From NCBI RefSeq assembly GCF_032854445.1, contig NC_088295.1, positions 69,037,058 to 69,101,057 of the forward strand: a stretch of 64,000 nucleotides of DNA, read 5' to 3'. A model generated the notes under the pieces. The model saw nothing but the letters and a program-made list of their open reading frames with translations, was not told the DNA's origin and did no database searches. Below, piece by piece: positions 1-11,302 of this stretch. The stretch comes from Liolophura sinensis. Lineage: Eukaryota > Mollusca > Polyplacophora > Chitonida > Chitonidae. Positions within the stretch are counted from its first letter, which is position 1, and each line of letters opens with the position of its first letter. The translations under genes and the position numbers were made by a program.

Positions 1-2602
1 CAGTGTTAAAGGTAAATGAGGCAAGGTGCATGTGCATATGAACCAAGGATCATTTACGCCAAGCTCCAGGGCCATACAGTTCCAAGTAAAGGCACTTAAA
101 CCTTTCCTAGAATTGCTCCTTGCTATTACTGTAAGCATACTCACTGAGACTGATAAAGTTGTACTTTTTGTGAAGCCCTGAAACTGGGCAATCCAACCAA
201 TGTAGTTTTGTCTCCAAAATCAAGTTAAAAATGTGCATAAGTATATTTTGTCCTGTTATTGAAGGAATTCTAGGATTCCTGAAAATTCGAACACAGTGTG
301 ATCACAACCATGACAACACGTTAGTCCTTTCAGTGGATGTAGGGAGGCATTATGATAGTGGACCAGGATGTCAGTAGAGTTTATAGGATGTGGCCTGAAC
401 TATTAGGGCTGACTTAAACGTACACTAACATACATTGTATGTAGGAGTGTACCGTCCCACAAGTGTGTTGCCACTTAAGTATAATGAGAAGACTCATCAT
501 TCTGGTAGTATAGTACATTGATTGAACTGGAAATTCATAATTACCTTGGAAATGCTAGTTAAACAGGAGTGGCGTCAAAGGATCTTTCATAACAGAAGTA
601 CAGGTAATCAGATACTGTTCAGTCAGGTTTTCATTCAGTGATATCTTAATATGAAGTATAGCGTAGTAGCGTAGTACTGGTTTAATTTAACCTGATTAAT
701 AGTTTGTGTCAATTAATTCCGTTAATCCAAATTATAGGTGAGGAATACTGAAGGTAGTGCATGTGTTGAGCATTCTTAACACATGGATCATGCACACTGT
801 CATTTTGGTGCGCCACAATCTGCTTCTTATAACATATCTGAAAAACAGAGCAAAAAGTCGCTATTATAAGATATGTTCCAAGTAACTGGCAGTGTCTGAC
901 CACTCATGTAATGAAATGTAGTTTTATCTCTAGCAACATGTACTGTGCACAGAAGGATTTATAGGTGTTTCACTCTGGGATATTATAGACTACATTGATT
1001 GTAACTGCAGTACCTTAGCAGGTTTCAGCCAAATTGTTCCAAATACAGGACAATACATCCCTACTGTATACTAAGATATGATTCCGTAAACTGGCAATTT
1101 CTTCCTGCACATAAAATGAAATGCGATTTTTTCCCTAGAAAAGTGCACTGTGCGCAGGTTGACTTGTAGGTGTTTCCTTCTGGGTTCTGCTCCACTACAA
1201 GCTATCGTAGGCATAAGTTGATTGTAACCACCATAGATACATGTGTCGTTTACATGTGTCATGTTATACTAATTATAACCTACTTAGCATATGATAGCTT
1301 TCAGGAGCAGGACCCTGGATGTTCTCCAGTACAAACTGTGTATGGTATCTGCAGTATAGCCTTACCCAGCAGAACTCCTCTATGTATAGTTGTCAGCTTT
1401 CCTCGGCTGTATTTTAGCTGTATTATTTGTTAACCCTATATACTCAACTTTTTTAAGTTGCTAAGCAATAAATATATAACACTCAAAATACACCTGCCTT
1501 GTATTGTTTTGTTTTGCCGAGACTGCTTTTGTCTCAATTACAAAGCTCTTCTCCTGTATCCCAGCAAACAGATTTGAGTTTAGATAGTGTGTTTGAAAGT
1601 TTGTGCATGCCATCTAAAATTTCAATTTTGAAAACTCCGCCAGGTTCAAGGAGAATTTGTGGACAAAAGTCTTCATTGGCTCCAACAGACTTTTTTAGTC
1701 TATAATTTCTCCATTGTCATGTTATGATACATGTATTTCAGTATTTCTAGTCATTTGTTTGGCTTTCTGGCCTGTCTTCAAGTCTCCTGCTTCAAGGGTC
1801 CATGGTTTTGATGAGTTGAGCAAGTTTCCTTTTTTGCTAATCATGGTAGGAAGTCATGATGTTTTACAGTGGGGTAATAAGCTGCGTTTCTAAAAAATGA
1901 TGAAATGGACATGTGCCCTTGTACTCTTGAATAAACAGAAACACTGTATCTTGTATGCATTCCTCTTGTGAGAAAAACTGCATATACAATGAAAATCTGG
2001 AACACTGTCTGGAATATATTGCACACTTGACATGCAAGGAATGTCGTACATTTGTGTACAGTGCATACTCTATGATATAGGATCATTCCTGATTGGCTAG
2101 TGTGAGTGATAGGCTTGTCCAGGCTATGCATTGCCTAAGTTGAAGTTTAGGCATGACATTTATTCAAGTGTGACCCAGGCTATTGGAATTACCAGTATAA
2201 ACCCACGATATCCTATCTGCACACCAATCAGTGTTGATTTTGCATGGTTTTGATGATATATTTTGTTCCCATTTATCCATTTTGAATGTCAAGTGCATAT
2301 ACACATTTCAAGGCACTTTCTTTACAAATAAGTTCTCATCATGAAGGACTACGTGTTGTTCGAGAAAGCGATTATGGGCAAAATTGAATATAAATAGCAT
2401 GGAAACATATAGGCCTGTATCTTGCGGTATGCATTTTCATGGTAGTTACAATCGACTTAGCCTACAGCCACTTTGTGGAACAGGTCCCTGATACAGAACG
2501 TGCAGACCATAGCACACAAATACTTTTCAGTGTTAAGAAACAGAAAACTTTAACCCAGTAGAATGGGATTCATTTTGTCTCTGTCTGTCTTTCTTCCCTA
2601 AG
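1..2602 (+). other. Intersectin intron (5' part cut by window edge)
   Basis: No exon was recognised upstream of the DH exon. The stretch holds part of a MITE family (160-218), and a diverged direct duplication: the segment near 905-1015 resembles 1110-1225, sharing a TGTGC-CAG...TAGGTGTTTC core and GATTGTAAC. The rest is AT-rich unique-looking sequence. Confidence 0.5.
160..218. mobile_element. Partial MITE end, same family as 58522-58732
   Basis: ACTTTTTGTGAAGCC, then CAACCA and TTTTGTCTCCAAAA, match the right end of the inverted-repeat element at 58522-58732. Only one arm is present here. Confidence 0.5.
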
Positions 2603-5600
2603 GGAGGGATCATCCCAAGAACACTGAACGGCAGAGACTGATAGCTGAGCTGATATCTACAGAAGAGACTTACATGGAAGATCTCTCCACAGTGGTTGAT
2701 GTAAGTTCAACACTATCAAGGACTGACTGATTCATTGATATGTAAGATCCCAGAATTGCACCCTTATCCAAGAATTATTTGTTCATACGGCTAGGAGAAG
2801 TTTACTAAGAAGAAAGTGAAACTGTTGTGAATTGTAACATTTTATGTGTTTGTCTAAACAAGGCAAATGTTCTGTTTTCTCAGTCATGGGAATAAAAGAG
2901 TATCTACACGAGGACTACAACAGAATTGTAGTTACTTCAAAACAATTCAACAGTCAAAATAAACTGTGGATTAGCATTTCTGGGAACATACACTCATCTT
3001 TGTTGTTGTTAATAGGAAGAGCCCTAAATGACCCCAAGTTTTGCCCACAAAAAGCATTTTAGAGGCAAATAAATGCCATAAAATATCATTTTTGGTACTG
3101 AAACATACAATTTTCCATTAGGATATCATAATACCTTCCAAACTAGCCTTAAAGCACTTGCCTAGAATCATCAGAGGTCTCAGAATATAGTGAAGTGACC
3201 AAATTTTAGGTCATTTAGGGTAGTTTGTTTACACTGTTGACACGCATGTGTCTACACTTATTTTTGTAAATGGACATCAGGTTTCCTCCACCCATTAACC
3301 TGACAAGGGAACAATTCAGCAGTCAAAATAAACTGTGGATTAGCATTTCTTGGAACATAAACTCGTTGTTTTTAAGGGAAAGTAGTTTGCTTATACTGTG
3401 TACATGCACTTGTGTACACTCTCCTGTATAAAGTAAACATCGGGCTTCCTCCACCTATAAAGACAAGGGACCAGGGGCAGATTCCTCAAAGCCATTTTTG
3501 ACAAGTCAAAATTGGAAATGAGACCTTGAAGAAATTTTGTCCACGTCATCAATATGATCTTAAGACAAATGTGTCCAAAGTTCAAATGCCACTACCAAAA
3601 ACTAAGCCTTGTGAAGAGGTTTGAAATTTTGACTTAGGTCGGAATTGGCTTTGTGGAATGGGCCCCAGTTCTTGAGCTCAGCAGTTAATATTAATCAAAT
3701 GAATAAGTGAACTAAATTATATGACTGAATCAATAGTTTTTCTGATTTTAATCTATTCCTTAATCTGTGTTTATCTCAGGTATTTTATCGGCCTCTGTCG
3801 TCTGTTCTAACGGCTGAAGAACTACAGGCTATCTTTGTCAACTGGAAGGACCTAATTATGTGCAATACAAAACTTATAAAGTAAGTCCTTTAAGCCACTG
3901 GGGCAAAATAGTAAGTTATTCCGTTGTTCAATTACTATCAGACTACCACTTGCCAGGTTCAGCAATGTTAAAATTAACTCTGGATTTACTCTCACTGAAG
4001 AAGAGGTTGTAATCTTGTGTTGATAAAATGACAAGTAACTTGCAGTCTATTTAAGAAGATTTTTCTTATGAAATTATTTTCAGGGCAATGCGGGTCAGGA
4101 AGAAAATGTGTGGCGACCCACATAACATTCAGATGATAGGAGACATTTTATGTGAAAATGTAAGTCTGATTCAGATGTATTTTGTGTTTGGTTACATCAG
4201 GATGTTTTGAAGAACACTCAGGATAAAGAACCTGAGAAAGTATGTTACTCTTTTGAAGAGCAGGCATTGTGGGCTAAGCGGACTAATTTATAACTTGTAA
4301 TTAAAGTTTCCTAGTCTATTTAAAGATGAAGATGCCCATGGTTGAACCCAGTTATCCCAGTTTGTGGCCCTACGTCTGTCATCGTCTGGGTTGTCAGGTA
4401 CACATGTAGGCCTACTTGGAGAAGGGAAGTGGTCACTTATAGTATAAAGATATCCATTTTGCTCTACCCATAAACCTCATGTTTATCTTTAAGTAACAAA
4501 AAAAAGGAATATAAAGTGAAAAAATGGTGAATTTTGTTAACACAATAAATAAATGTTTATGTATATCTAATCCACGTAAATAATATGCGTACTGGTAGCT
4601 GAAAAACTGCCAGTAGATTCAGTGATTTGTAGCTTGTTTGTATCTGAGCCATTAATATCACTCCTTTCAATTTCTGTGTTGGGAGTGAGATCAGAGTTAA
4701 TATATCTGATAGGAAAAAAATCATATCATATGTCTTTTTTTCCTCTTACAGCTTCCACACATGACAACTTATATACGTTTTTGTAGTGTACAGTTGAATG
4801 CAGCTGCTCTCTTACAGCATAAAAGTCAAGATCCAGAATTTAAAGAGGCACACAGGGTAAGGCTTTTAGTAAAGAGGCATGATAATGATTTTACTCAACA
4901 TTACATGTATCAAAATTTTATCTATGTGGTGACAAGGGGCTGCATTTGCCATCATTTATATTTTACAGGTTGTAAAGTGGTACATTTTGGCTGTGATAAT
5001 GTTACACTTCTAGTTCACATGTGACATTTGTTTCACATGGGCAAAGAAATATTTAAAGTTTTCATAGTGGTTTTGATGAACACATTTTAGAAATTTTCTG
5101 ACACTGTTTAAAGTTTGTATGTGTCCAATAATGTGACAAATGAATGTCTTTTGCAGCAATGCATACAGGACAGTCGGACAAAGAGTATGCCGCTCAGTAG
5201 CTTCCTGTTAAAGCCCATGCAGAGGATCACGCGCTACCGGCTGCTGATTCAGAAAGTAAGAGTAGTACATGTAGATAGTCATCTGGTTCAAAGTCGGGAG
5301 ACCCGGTGTCAAATCCTTGTCAATTGAAATATCCTTGAGTTTGGCATAAAAAATCAATCAAATATATCAAGCCCAGGTCAGGTACTAACAAAGACTTACA
5401 AAATTGTACTTTTTGCTTCCTTGTTTAGCGTTCAGAACTGGGAGGCTAGAGCAACTGCAAGGAAATGGGATTGGTTGGCTCAGTGTCAGTAAATTTGGTG
5501 TCAATGGCTGGGTGGGATGTCATGTCTGGTGTCTTCAGCGTGTTACTTCAGTGCTGGCAGTACTTTGGCGGCATGGACTTGCCCTGCCACAAGAAGACAC

Positions 5601-8600
5601 AGTATATGTACACATACACCTAATAACTCTCCTTGTCATATGACAGAAAAATTATTTTGACATTCAACCCCAAGCTTTCATTCATTCACCTCCTGCCTGG
5701 TTTCCTCCCACCATAATGCTGGTTGGGGTTGTATGAGTGAAGTATCGTTGAGTATAGCATATATATATATATATATGACTGTGTCATAATTAACACATAA
5801 TTAAGTTACGTGCAAAAATAGTATATGATTCTGCAGGTCATCTTTTTGCTTTTTTTTTTCTTGTAGATTTTAGATGCGACCCCAGAATCTCATCCTGATC
5901 ATCAGAACATTGTGGATGCCCTATCTAAGGCTGAGGAGCTGTGTAACCAAGTGAATGAGGGGGTGAGGGAGAGAGATAACTCTGATAAGCTGGAGTGGAT
6001 ACAACAACATGTCCAGTGTGATGGGCTGGCAGAGGTAAGGGGTACCCTGCTACTACATGTAATACTGTAAATTCTTACAGTTAATGTAAATTTCTGATAT
6101 AAAACTTTTTCAAGCATATATTTTTTTAAGAACTGCAAATATTTAAAATCATGTGCATACTTTAATGCTATCCAGAATAATTATGAATAGCATTTAAAAC
6201 TCTAATTAGATATCCAAATAAGAAGAAAAAAAATCAAAGAAGACAAATTGGAAAGTTTTGAATACAATTTTATTGTGTAATGACTTGCGATTTTACATAC
6301 ATCTTAATTATGTGTTTGTTATTATTTTTGATTTACAGAAAATAGTTTTTAATTCAGTAACAAATTGCTTAGGACCAAGGAAATTTATATATTCTGGGAC
6401 TTTGTATAAGGTTTGTACATTGTTTTTTTGGTAAATTGGCTTCTTTGCTTTTAGGCTTGACCTCATAATGTACATGTACATTGCCAGTGTTTTCATGTTG
6501 ATTGCATTCATTGAAGTACAGAAACTTAGCAAAGTGATTGAAAGATTTGATAAGAATAAAGCCTTATTTACGTTATCCAAATAATAATTCTAAATTCTAA
6601 ACAGAGTATTGTTTTATGAAGATGTTGTAAAATGTCAGCAGTGGTTAATTCATTAATTTTACTTTGCAGGTTAAAAGTAACAAGGAATTAGTAGCATTCC
6701 TGTTTAATGACTTTTTGATACTGACTCAGCCCATTCGCCCACTGGGAAGTGTAGTCAAGGTGTTCAGTTTCGATCCCAAGGGGACAACACAATACCGAAT
6801 GTACAGAACAGTGAGTATGACATAAAGATTTCTTCATTCATTTCAGCATAGGGCAAAGATTGGGGGTTTACTCTGGGCATTCTGATTTCTTACACATATA
6901 AACCTGATTGCTGTCCTGGGCCCAGTTGTTTGAAAGTATATTAGCGAATAGTGGTATTAAGTTGTATTTTATATGTAAGATTTTAGCCAAACTCGGCGGT
7001 CAGTGCAGTTCCCCAAAGACAAAGTATAACAGCAGCAGTTTTAGTTCATATTTAATGTACTGGTACATAATCTCTGTTAGGCTGAGTACAAAATTGAAGA
7101 CTTGGTTTACAGTTAATTCTGGTATGAAGTTTTAAACCAGTTTTGAACAATGGGGCCCTGTATAAAGAGAGGGAAAAAAAAAGAGTGTAGCATTAAACAA
7201 CAATCATTCAGTCATTCATTTCACATCTGACACCAGGATCATACAATGTGGCAAGAACAAAACTGTAACGACCCATAGATACATGTATCAATTTTCTTCA
7301 GTATCTGATGTAACTTTATTATCTGGCAAACACAGTTGTGTATTTAGGTATGTAGTTCAACTTCTAGTACTGGGAAATGGTGTTCTTCAAGATGAACCAA
7401 AATGCTACAGTATTTCCTTGTTTAGAGGATACAGCACAATGGCTGGAAATTGCTGAAAATCCCAACACGTACCAATAAGGCTGGATGTCTGAATCCACCT
7501 ACTGTACATATAGCTCATGGCTTGTGTGGCATTTTTGGTATTTATTTATTTATTTGATTATTGTTTGAGGCCAGGCAACTTTAGTATCATGATTTCCCAT
7601 ATGATTTGTCCGGTCTCTATTCCACTTTTAAGAATGACAATACATTCATCAGAAAATAGAATAAGTAATCCTTTAATACTGTAAGCTTTGTTCAGTCAGT
7701 TTGTGAGTACAGAATCAGGGCTGATTTCTATGCTGTTTGTCTAGTCCATACATCTACATTGTGTCTACACCAACTTCTGTGTTTATATTTTGACAGCCTA
7801 TCTTTTTGAATGAGGTGATAGTGAGACGGCCTCCTGAGACGGAGGCAGACCCCTGTGTGTTCCAGATATCTCATATAGACAGGGTTTACAGTCTCAAGGC
7901 TGTCAGCGCTGTGGAAAAGTGAGTACCTGGCAGTTATGTTTTTATCTGTGTGTAATCATTCTTGAGTTTGAAGCTTTTTAGAGTGTGTCATCAAGAGAAG
8001 ACTGCTTAATACATGTGTCGTGGTTATTGAAGAGCCATTACCCACTAAGCAATTGTGTACATGCATGCATTATTTTGTGTTGCTCATAGTTTGGGGTAAG
8101 GGCCTTTGCTGGCTCAGTAGATGCTCTCATTGGTTTGTTTGCATCGACAGTCTTATGCAGTCTTACTTCAGGAGGTTTGTCAGGTTCCTCATTGAAGGAA
8201 TGTGATTTCCACTGAGCTCACATCATCTTGACTTTTAGCTGTCTTTTAAGAGAAATATTCTGGGGAGTAGCGTTATATTCCAGTTGAAGAAAGAAGTCTT
8301 TTATCAGCGTCATTGTTGATGTGTTACAGAGAGAACTGGATGAAGCACATAGATGCTGCATCAAGGTCTTATCTAGACACTGAGAGGAAGAAGAGAGAAA
8401 GGGCACATTCCAGTAAGTTCCTGTTTTATTATGAACAAAGATAAAAAATGTTCTCCTCTCAATAACTTGTTTTGCTACTTCAATACATATTGAATTAAAT
8501 TTGCATCTATTATCATGCTGAAACAAATTTCAATAATATGTACACATATTTTGATTATTTAAGTATCTTCAGTTGAGAAAAGTCCTTAACATATGAACAT

Positions 8601-11302
8601 TATTTCAGGTTAGCGCCTCTTACGTATTTTCTTTTTTGAATAATATCAAGTAATATCAATCAAATATGTAGTCAACATGGCTATTTTTCTTCAGTAGGGA
8701 GATTTTAATATTGTATTACTAAATTACCAAGTTTTTTTGTTTTAGGACGTCTGGAAACTCTAGACACCTGACACTGTCTCCCTTTCCTACCCTAATCCTA
8801 CCTGAATGACTCTCTTCTTTTTAGTCTTACCTGTTATTCATTTTCCCGTTTTGTATTAAAAGTTTTGTACCGTTTAGCAAAGGCCAAGTAATAGGAATTT
8901 CAGCACAGGAAATGGGTGGAGTGCTAAAAGTGATAGTCATTAATAAACCATGCGCAATAGAAAGGTAAGATCATAGAGACGGATCATAAGATGTAGGCTT
9001 TCAACAATCTAAAGGTATTATCAGTATAATTACTGGTAGGTTTTTCTCTGTTGTTTCCAATGTGACGTGTTTGTCTATTTCTGCCAATGTGAGTCTCTCT
9101 TACTGTTTTTCCATGTGTTTTTGCTGCAGCACAAAAACGTTCGTTTGTCGTAGGCAGGCTTCTGGTTATAATTCTAGAGGGTGTTAACTTGGCCTCCTCT
9201 CATGGCAATGGTAAGACAGGCATCTGATCGGTGCATGAGAACTGTGCCCTGGGCCATTTGTTGTGTCATTAACCAATCAGACGACAGCATGACAACTGCT
9301 ATACTGACTCTGTTGTCTGCATACATGTATATTTGGGTAGTTGTTAGTTCTATTAACACAACTGACATGAACGATATCAACTACAAGGAACAAAAATCTG
9401 AGCTCCAGTCAGGACAGCATGCTGAAGCCTGTTGTCTCCAGGAAGAAACTACTAGTTGGCAAACATCATCAATAACATAACAAACCTTATTAACAGTTCC
9501 TCGGGAGACAGGCATGCTGTTGCTGTTGAATGGTGTCTACCCTGGCTGATTTTACCTTTTCCTTTCATCTCCTCTCAGGCTTTACCGTGTTGTTGTTGTT
9601 CCTTGCACACTATGTCGTCTTTCATGAACATCTTTTTTCTGTTACATTTTCTGTTGTGCTGTTACTTGGGTCCACTCTGTTCTTGCCCCCTGCACCCCAG
9701 CCCACCCCCCTACCCCACTCCTGGTTAGGTTAACCACATTCCCGGGTCAGACTCCAACCTCCTGCATGACTGGCTGATTGTGTTATGTTTTTTCTTTGAT
9801 TGATGCATGTACTGTTTTTCCCTCCCAGTGAGGAGAACAGCGGGTGTTGGCCGTCTGCTGGTTGTTATCCAGGAAGGCTCAGATCTCAAAAAAAGTGACG
9901 AAAATGGTAGGATAAAGGCTGCATGCTTTACTCATTAACCCTCATGTCCATTGAAATGTGTCTCCGTAACTTTAATGTTTTGTTCTGCTTTACACATTTT
10001 CATATTTTGCTACTTTTTTTATTTTAGTTCTAAGTGTATATATAAATCTAACATTACTTCATGTTGTCTGCATTGATAATGTAAGTTTGTTGTATTGTGT
10101 GTAACGATTGTTAGAAGTAACTGTTACTGTCTTACATGTGCATGTTCATGTATGTGTCATGGCAAAGACTTATTATTTTCATTATGCTTTCACTTTCGTA
10201 TTTTAACTTGTGACCACCAACATTCTATTCTCAGTTTATTTCTCTTTTATCTATATTCTGCAATTGTTCGCTAAATTAATTCTAAATTTTTAAAAGTTTG
10301 CAGTACATTGATATTACATTTTCATAAAAAAAAAAACGTGAACTGTTGGTTGTACCTTGTTTGTACCCTGGACTGAGTGTAATTAGCAGGTGTAATAGCA
10401 GTGTTACCTGTGTGTTTGATGGCAGGTAAGAGTGACCCTTACTGTGAGGTGAATATGGGGTCACAGGAACACAAGACCAAGGTCATCAACGGCACCCTCA
10501 ACCCCAAGTGGAACACCTCCATGCAGTTCACAATCAAGGATCTACAACAGGATGTATTGTGCATAACAGTCTATGATAGAGACCTCTTCTCGCCAAATGG
10601 TAGGTGGTAATTTTTAGTGGGGTGACCAATTTAAAAGTTTTATTTTAGGTCATAGATTAAGTTTTCAGTTTAAAAATTTCTTGTGTTAAAAGTCAAATCG
10701 CTGTGTTAAAATCAAAATGCTGAGTAGAAAGTTAAAATGCTGTACGAAATGTTCTGGCCTCATATTTTATTTCATTGCTAATACAGCATCAAACATATCT
10801 TTGTGATCAAGGTGAAAGTACTGAAATTAGCATCAGTAAAGTGCATAATTTTAGAAAATTGCAGGATGATGAAGTTTCACTGCACTCAAAAAAAAAGAGA
10901 GAGAGAGAAAAGGGAACAACAGTAATTTGAATGAATAAATGAATGATTATGGCTTAAGGCCAAGTGGGCAATATTCCAGCCATATCATGGCGAAATGCTA
11001 TTTGATACACAGTGTATATGCATTTAACGAAGTAACGTCATCATCAGAGTGACTACTGCCAAATTCTGTGTTCTTTGTTGATCAGAATGTACTGAATTAA
11101 ACTTATGTTTCATTGAACATGCATAAGTGTCTTCTGACTTTGCGTTTCAGATTTCCTTGGACGTACAGAGGTGAGGTTATCAGACATCATGTCAGACATG
11201 CAGAGAAAGAAAGGCCCATTGACAAGACGCTTAGTTCTCCATGAAGTGGACAGAGGGGAGGTTGTGGTCAAGCTGGACCTTCAGCTGTATGATGGACACT
11301 GA
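2603..11302 (+). CDS. ITSN: Intersectin, 3' part of gene (DH-PH-C2 domains), 5' exons outside window
   Basis: Intersectin is an endocytic scaffold whose C-terminal DH-PH module is a Cdc42 exchange factor. Exons seen: 2603-2700, 3780-3880, 4084-4159, 4752-4856, 5157-5255, 5867-6034, 6339-6410, 6670-6810, 7797-7918, 8330-8412, then 9130-9210 or 9829-9906, then 10426-10599 and 11151-11302 (stop TGA). They give 488 residues with the second alternative exon and 489 with the first. The DH domain reads [15 protein letters not shown], then [11 protein letters not shown] and [17 protein letters not shown]. The linker is [19 protein letters not shown]. The PH domain contains [18 protein letters not shown] and [12 protein letters not shown]. 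The C2 domain contains [19 protein letters not shown] and the end [14 protein letters not shown]. Order and spacing match the C-terminal end of long intersectin (ITSN-L). The upstream EH and SH3 exons are not in the window. All exon phases agree. Confidence 0.95.
3471..3668. mobile_element. MITE-like inverted-repeat element in intersectin intron
   Basis: Diverged terminal inverted repeats of about 40 bp are present: the left arm has CCTCAAAGCCATTTTTGAC then GTCAAAATT, and the right arm reversed has CCACAAAGCCAATTCCGAC then GTCAAAATT. The element is about 200 bp with no coding capacity. A diverged duplication of host sequence lies just upstream (about 2940-3060 against 3305-3480). Confidence 0.55.
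5270..5700 (+). mobile_element. SINE-like interspersed repeat, family 2 (long form)
   Basis: The block shares ordered motifs with the minus-strand block at 41699-42037: GGAGACC, AGAGCAA, GTTGGCT, GGGATGTCATGTC, TTTGGCGGCATG, ACAAGAAGAC, CTCCTTGTCA and CATATGACAGAAAAATT, then a pyrimidine-rich tail with CATTCATTCAC. A short fragment of SINE family 1 follows at about 5697-5757, ending in a TA microsatellite at 5758-5776. Confidence 0.55.
6915..7160. mobile_element. MITE-like inverted-repeat element in intersectin intron
   Basis: The left end CCTGGGCCCAGTTGTTTGAAA pairs with the right end, which contains TTTTGAACAATGGGGCCCTG. The element is about 245 bp and AT-rich inside, with no transposase reading frame. 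It is a different family from 3471-3668, judging by its ends. Confidence 0.5.
8746..8771 (+). CDS. Candidate alternative last exon of intersectin (weak)
   Basis: A strong acceptor (GTTTTTTTGTTTTAG) in the intron after the exon ending at 8412 would, in the correct phase, add RRLETLDT and a TGA at 8769-8771. The product would end just after the PH domain and lack C2. Only the splice signal and reading frame support it; no polyadenylation signal of textbook form was noted close by. Confidence 0.2.
9130..9210 (+). CDS. ITSN: Intersectin alternative C2 exon A
   Basis: This 81-nt exon is bounded by a strong acceptor (TTTTTGCTGCAG) and the donor GTAAGA. It enters in phase 1 and leaves in phase 1, exactly like exon B at 9829-9906. 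It encodes the start of the C2 domain, with [18 protein letters not shown] and then HGNG before KSDPYC of the common next exon. About 13 of 22 aligned residues equal exon B, so the two look like an old tandem exon duplication. At the loop-1 position where exon B has Asp (SDENGKSDPY), exon A has His (SHGNGKSDPY). Exon structure is seen directly; alternative use is inference. Confidence 0.8.
9829..9906 (+). CDS. ITSN: Intersectin alternative C2 exon B
   Basis: This 78-nt exon follows a polypyrimidine-AG acceptor (TTTTTCCCTCCCAG) and ends at the donor GTAGGA. It reads [20 protein letters not shown] then KSDENG, joining KSDPYC of the exon at 10426. The wording is closest to the vertebrate intersectin segment that begins RATGIGRLMV. 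It carries the classical first Asp of C2 calcium loop 1. Exon A lies 618 bp upstream with identical phases, so each can substitute for the other. Including both would also keep the frame but would duplicate the first C2 strand. Confidence 0.85.

Noticed and set aside
1499..1705. 68-codon plus-strand frame after a pyrimidine-rich CCCAG
   Set aside because: It does not resemble the intersectin sequence expected before the DH domain and lacks a good donor.
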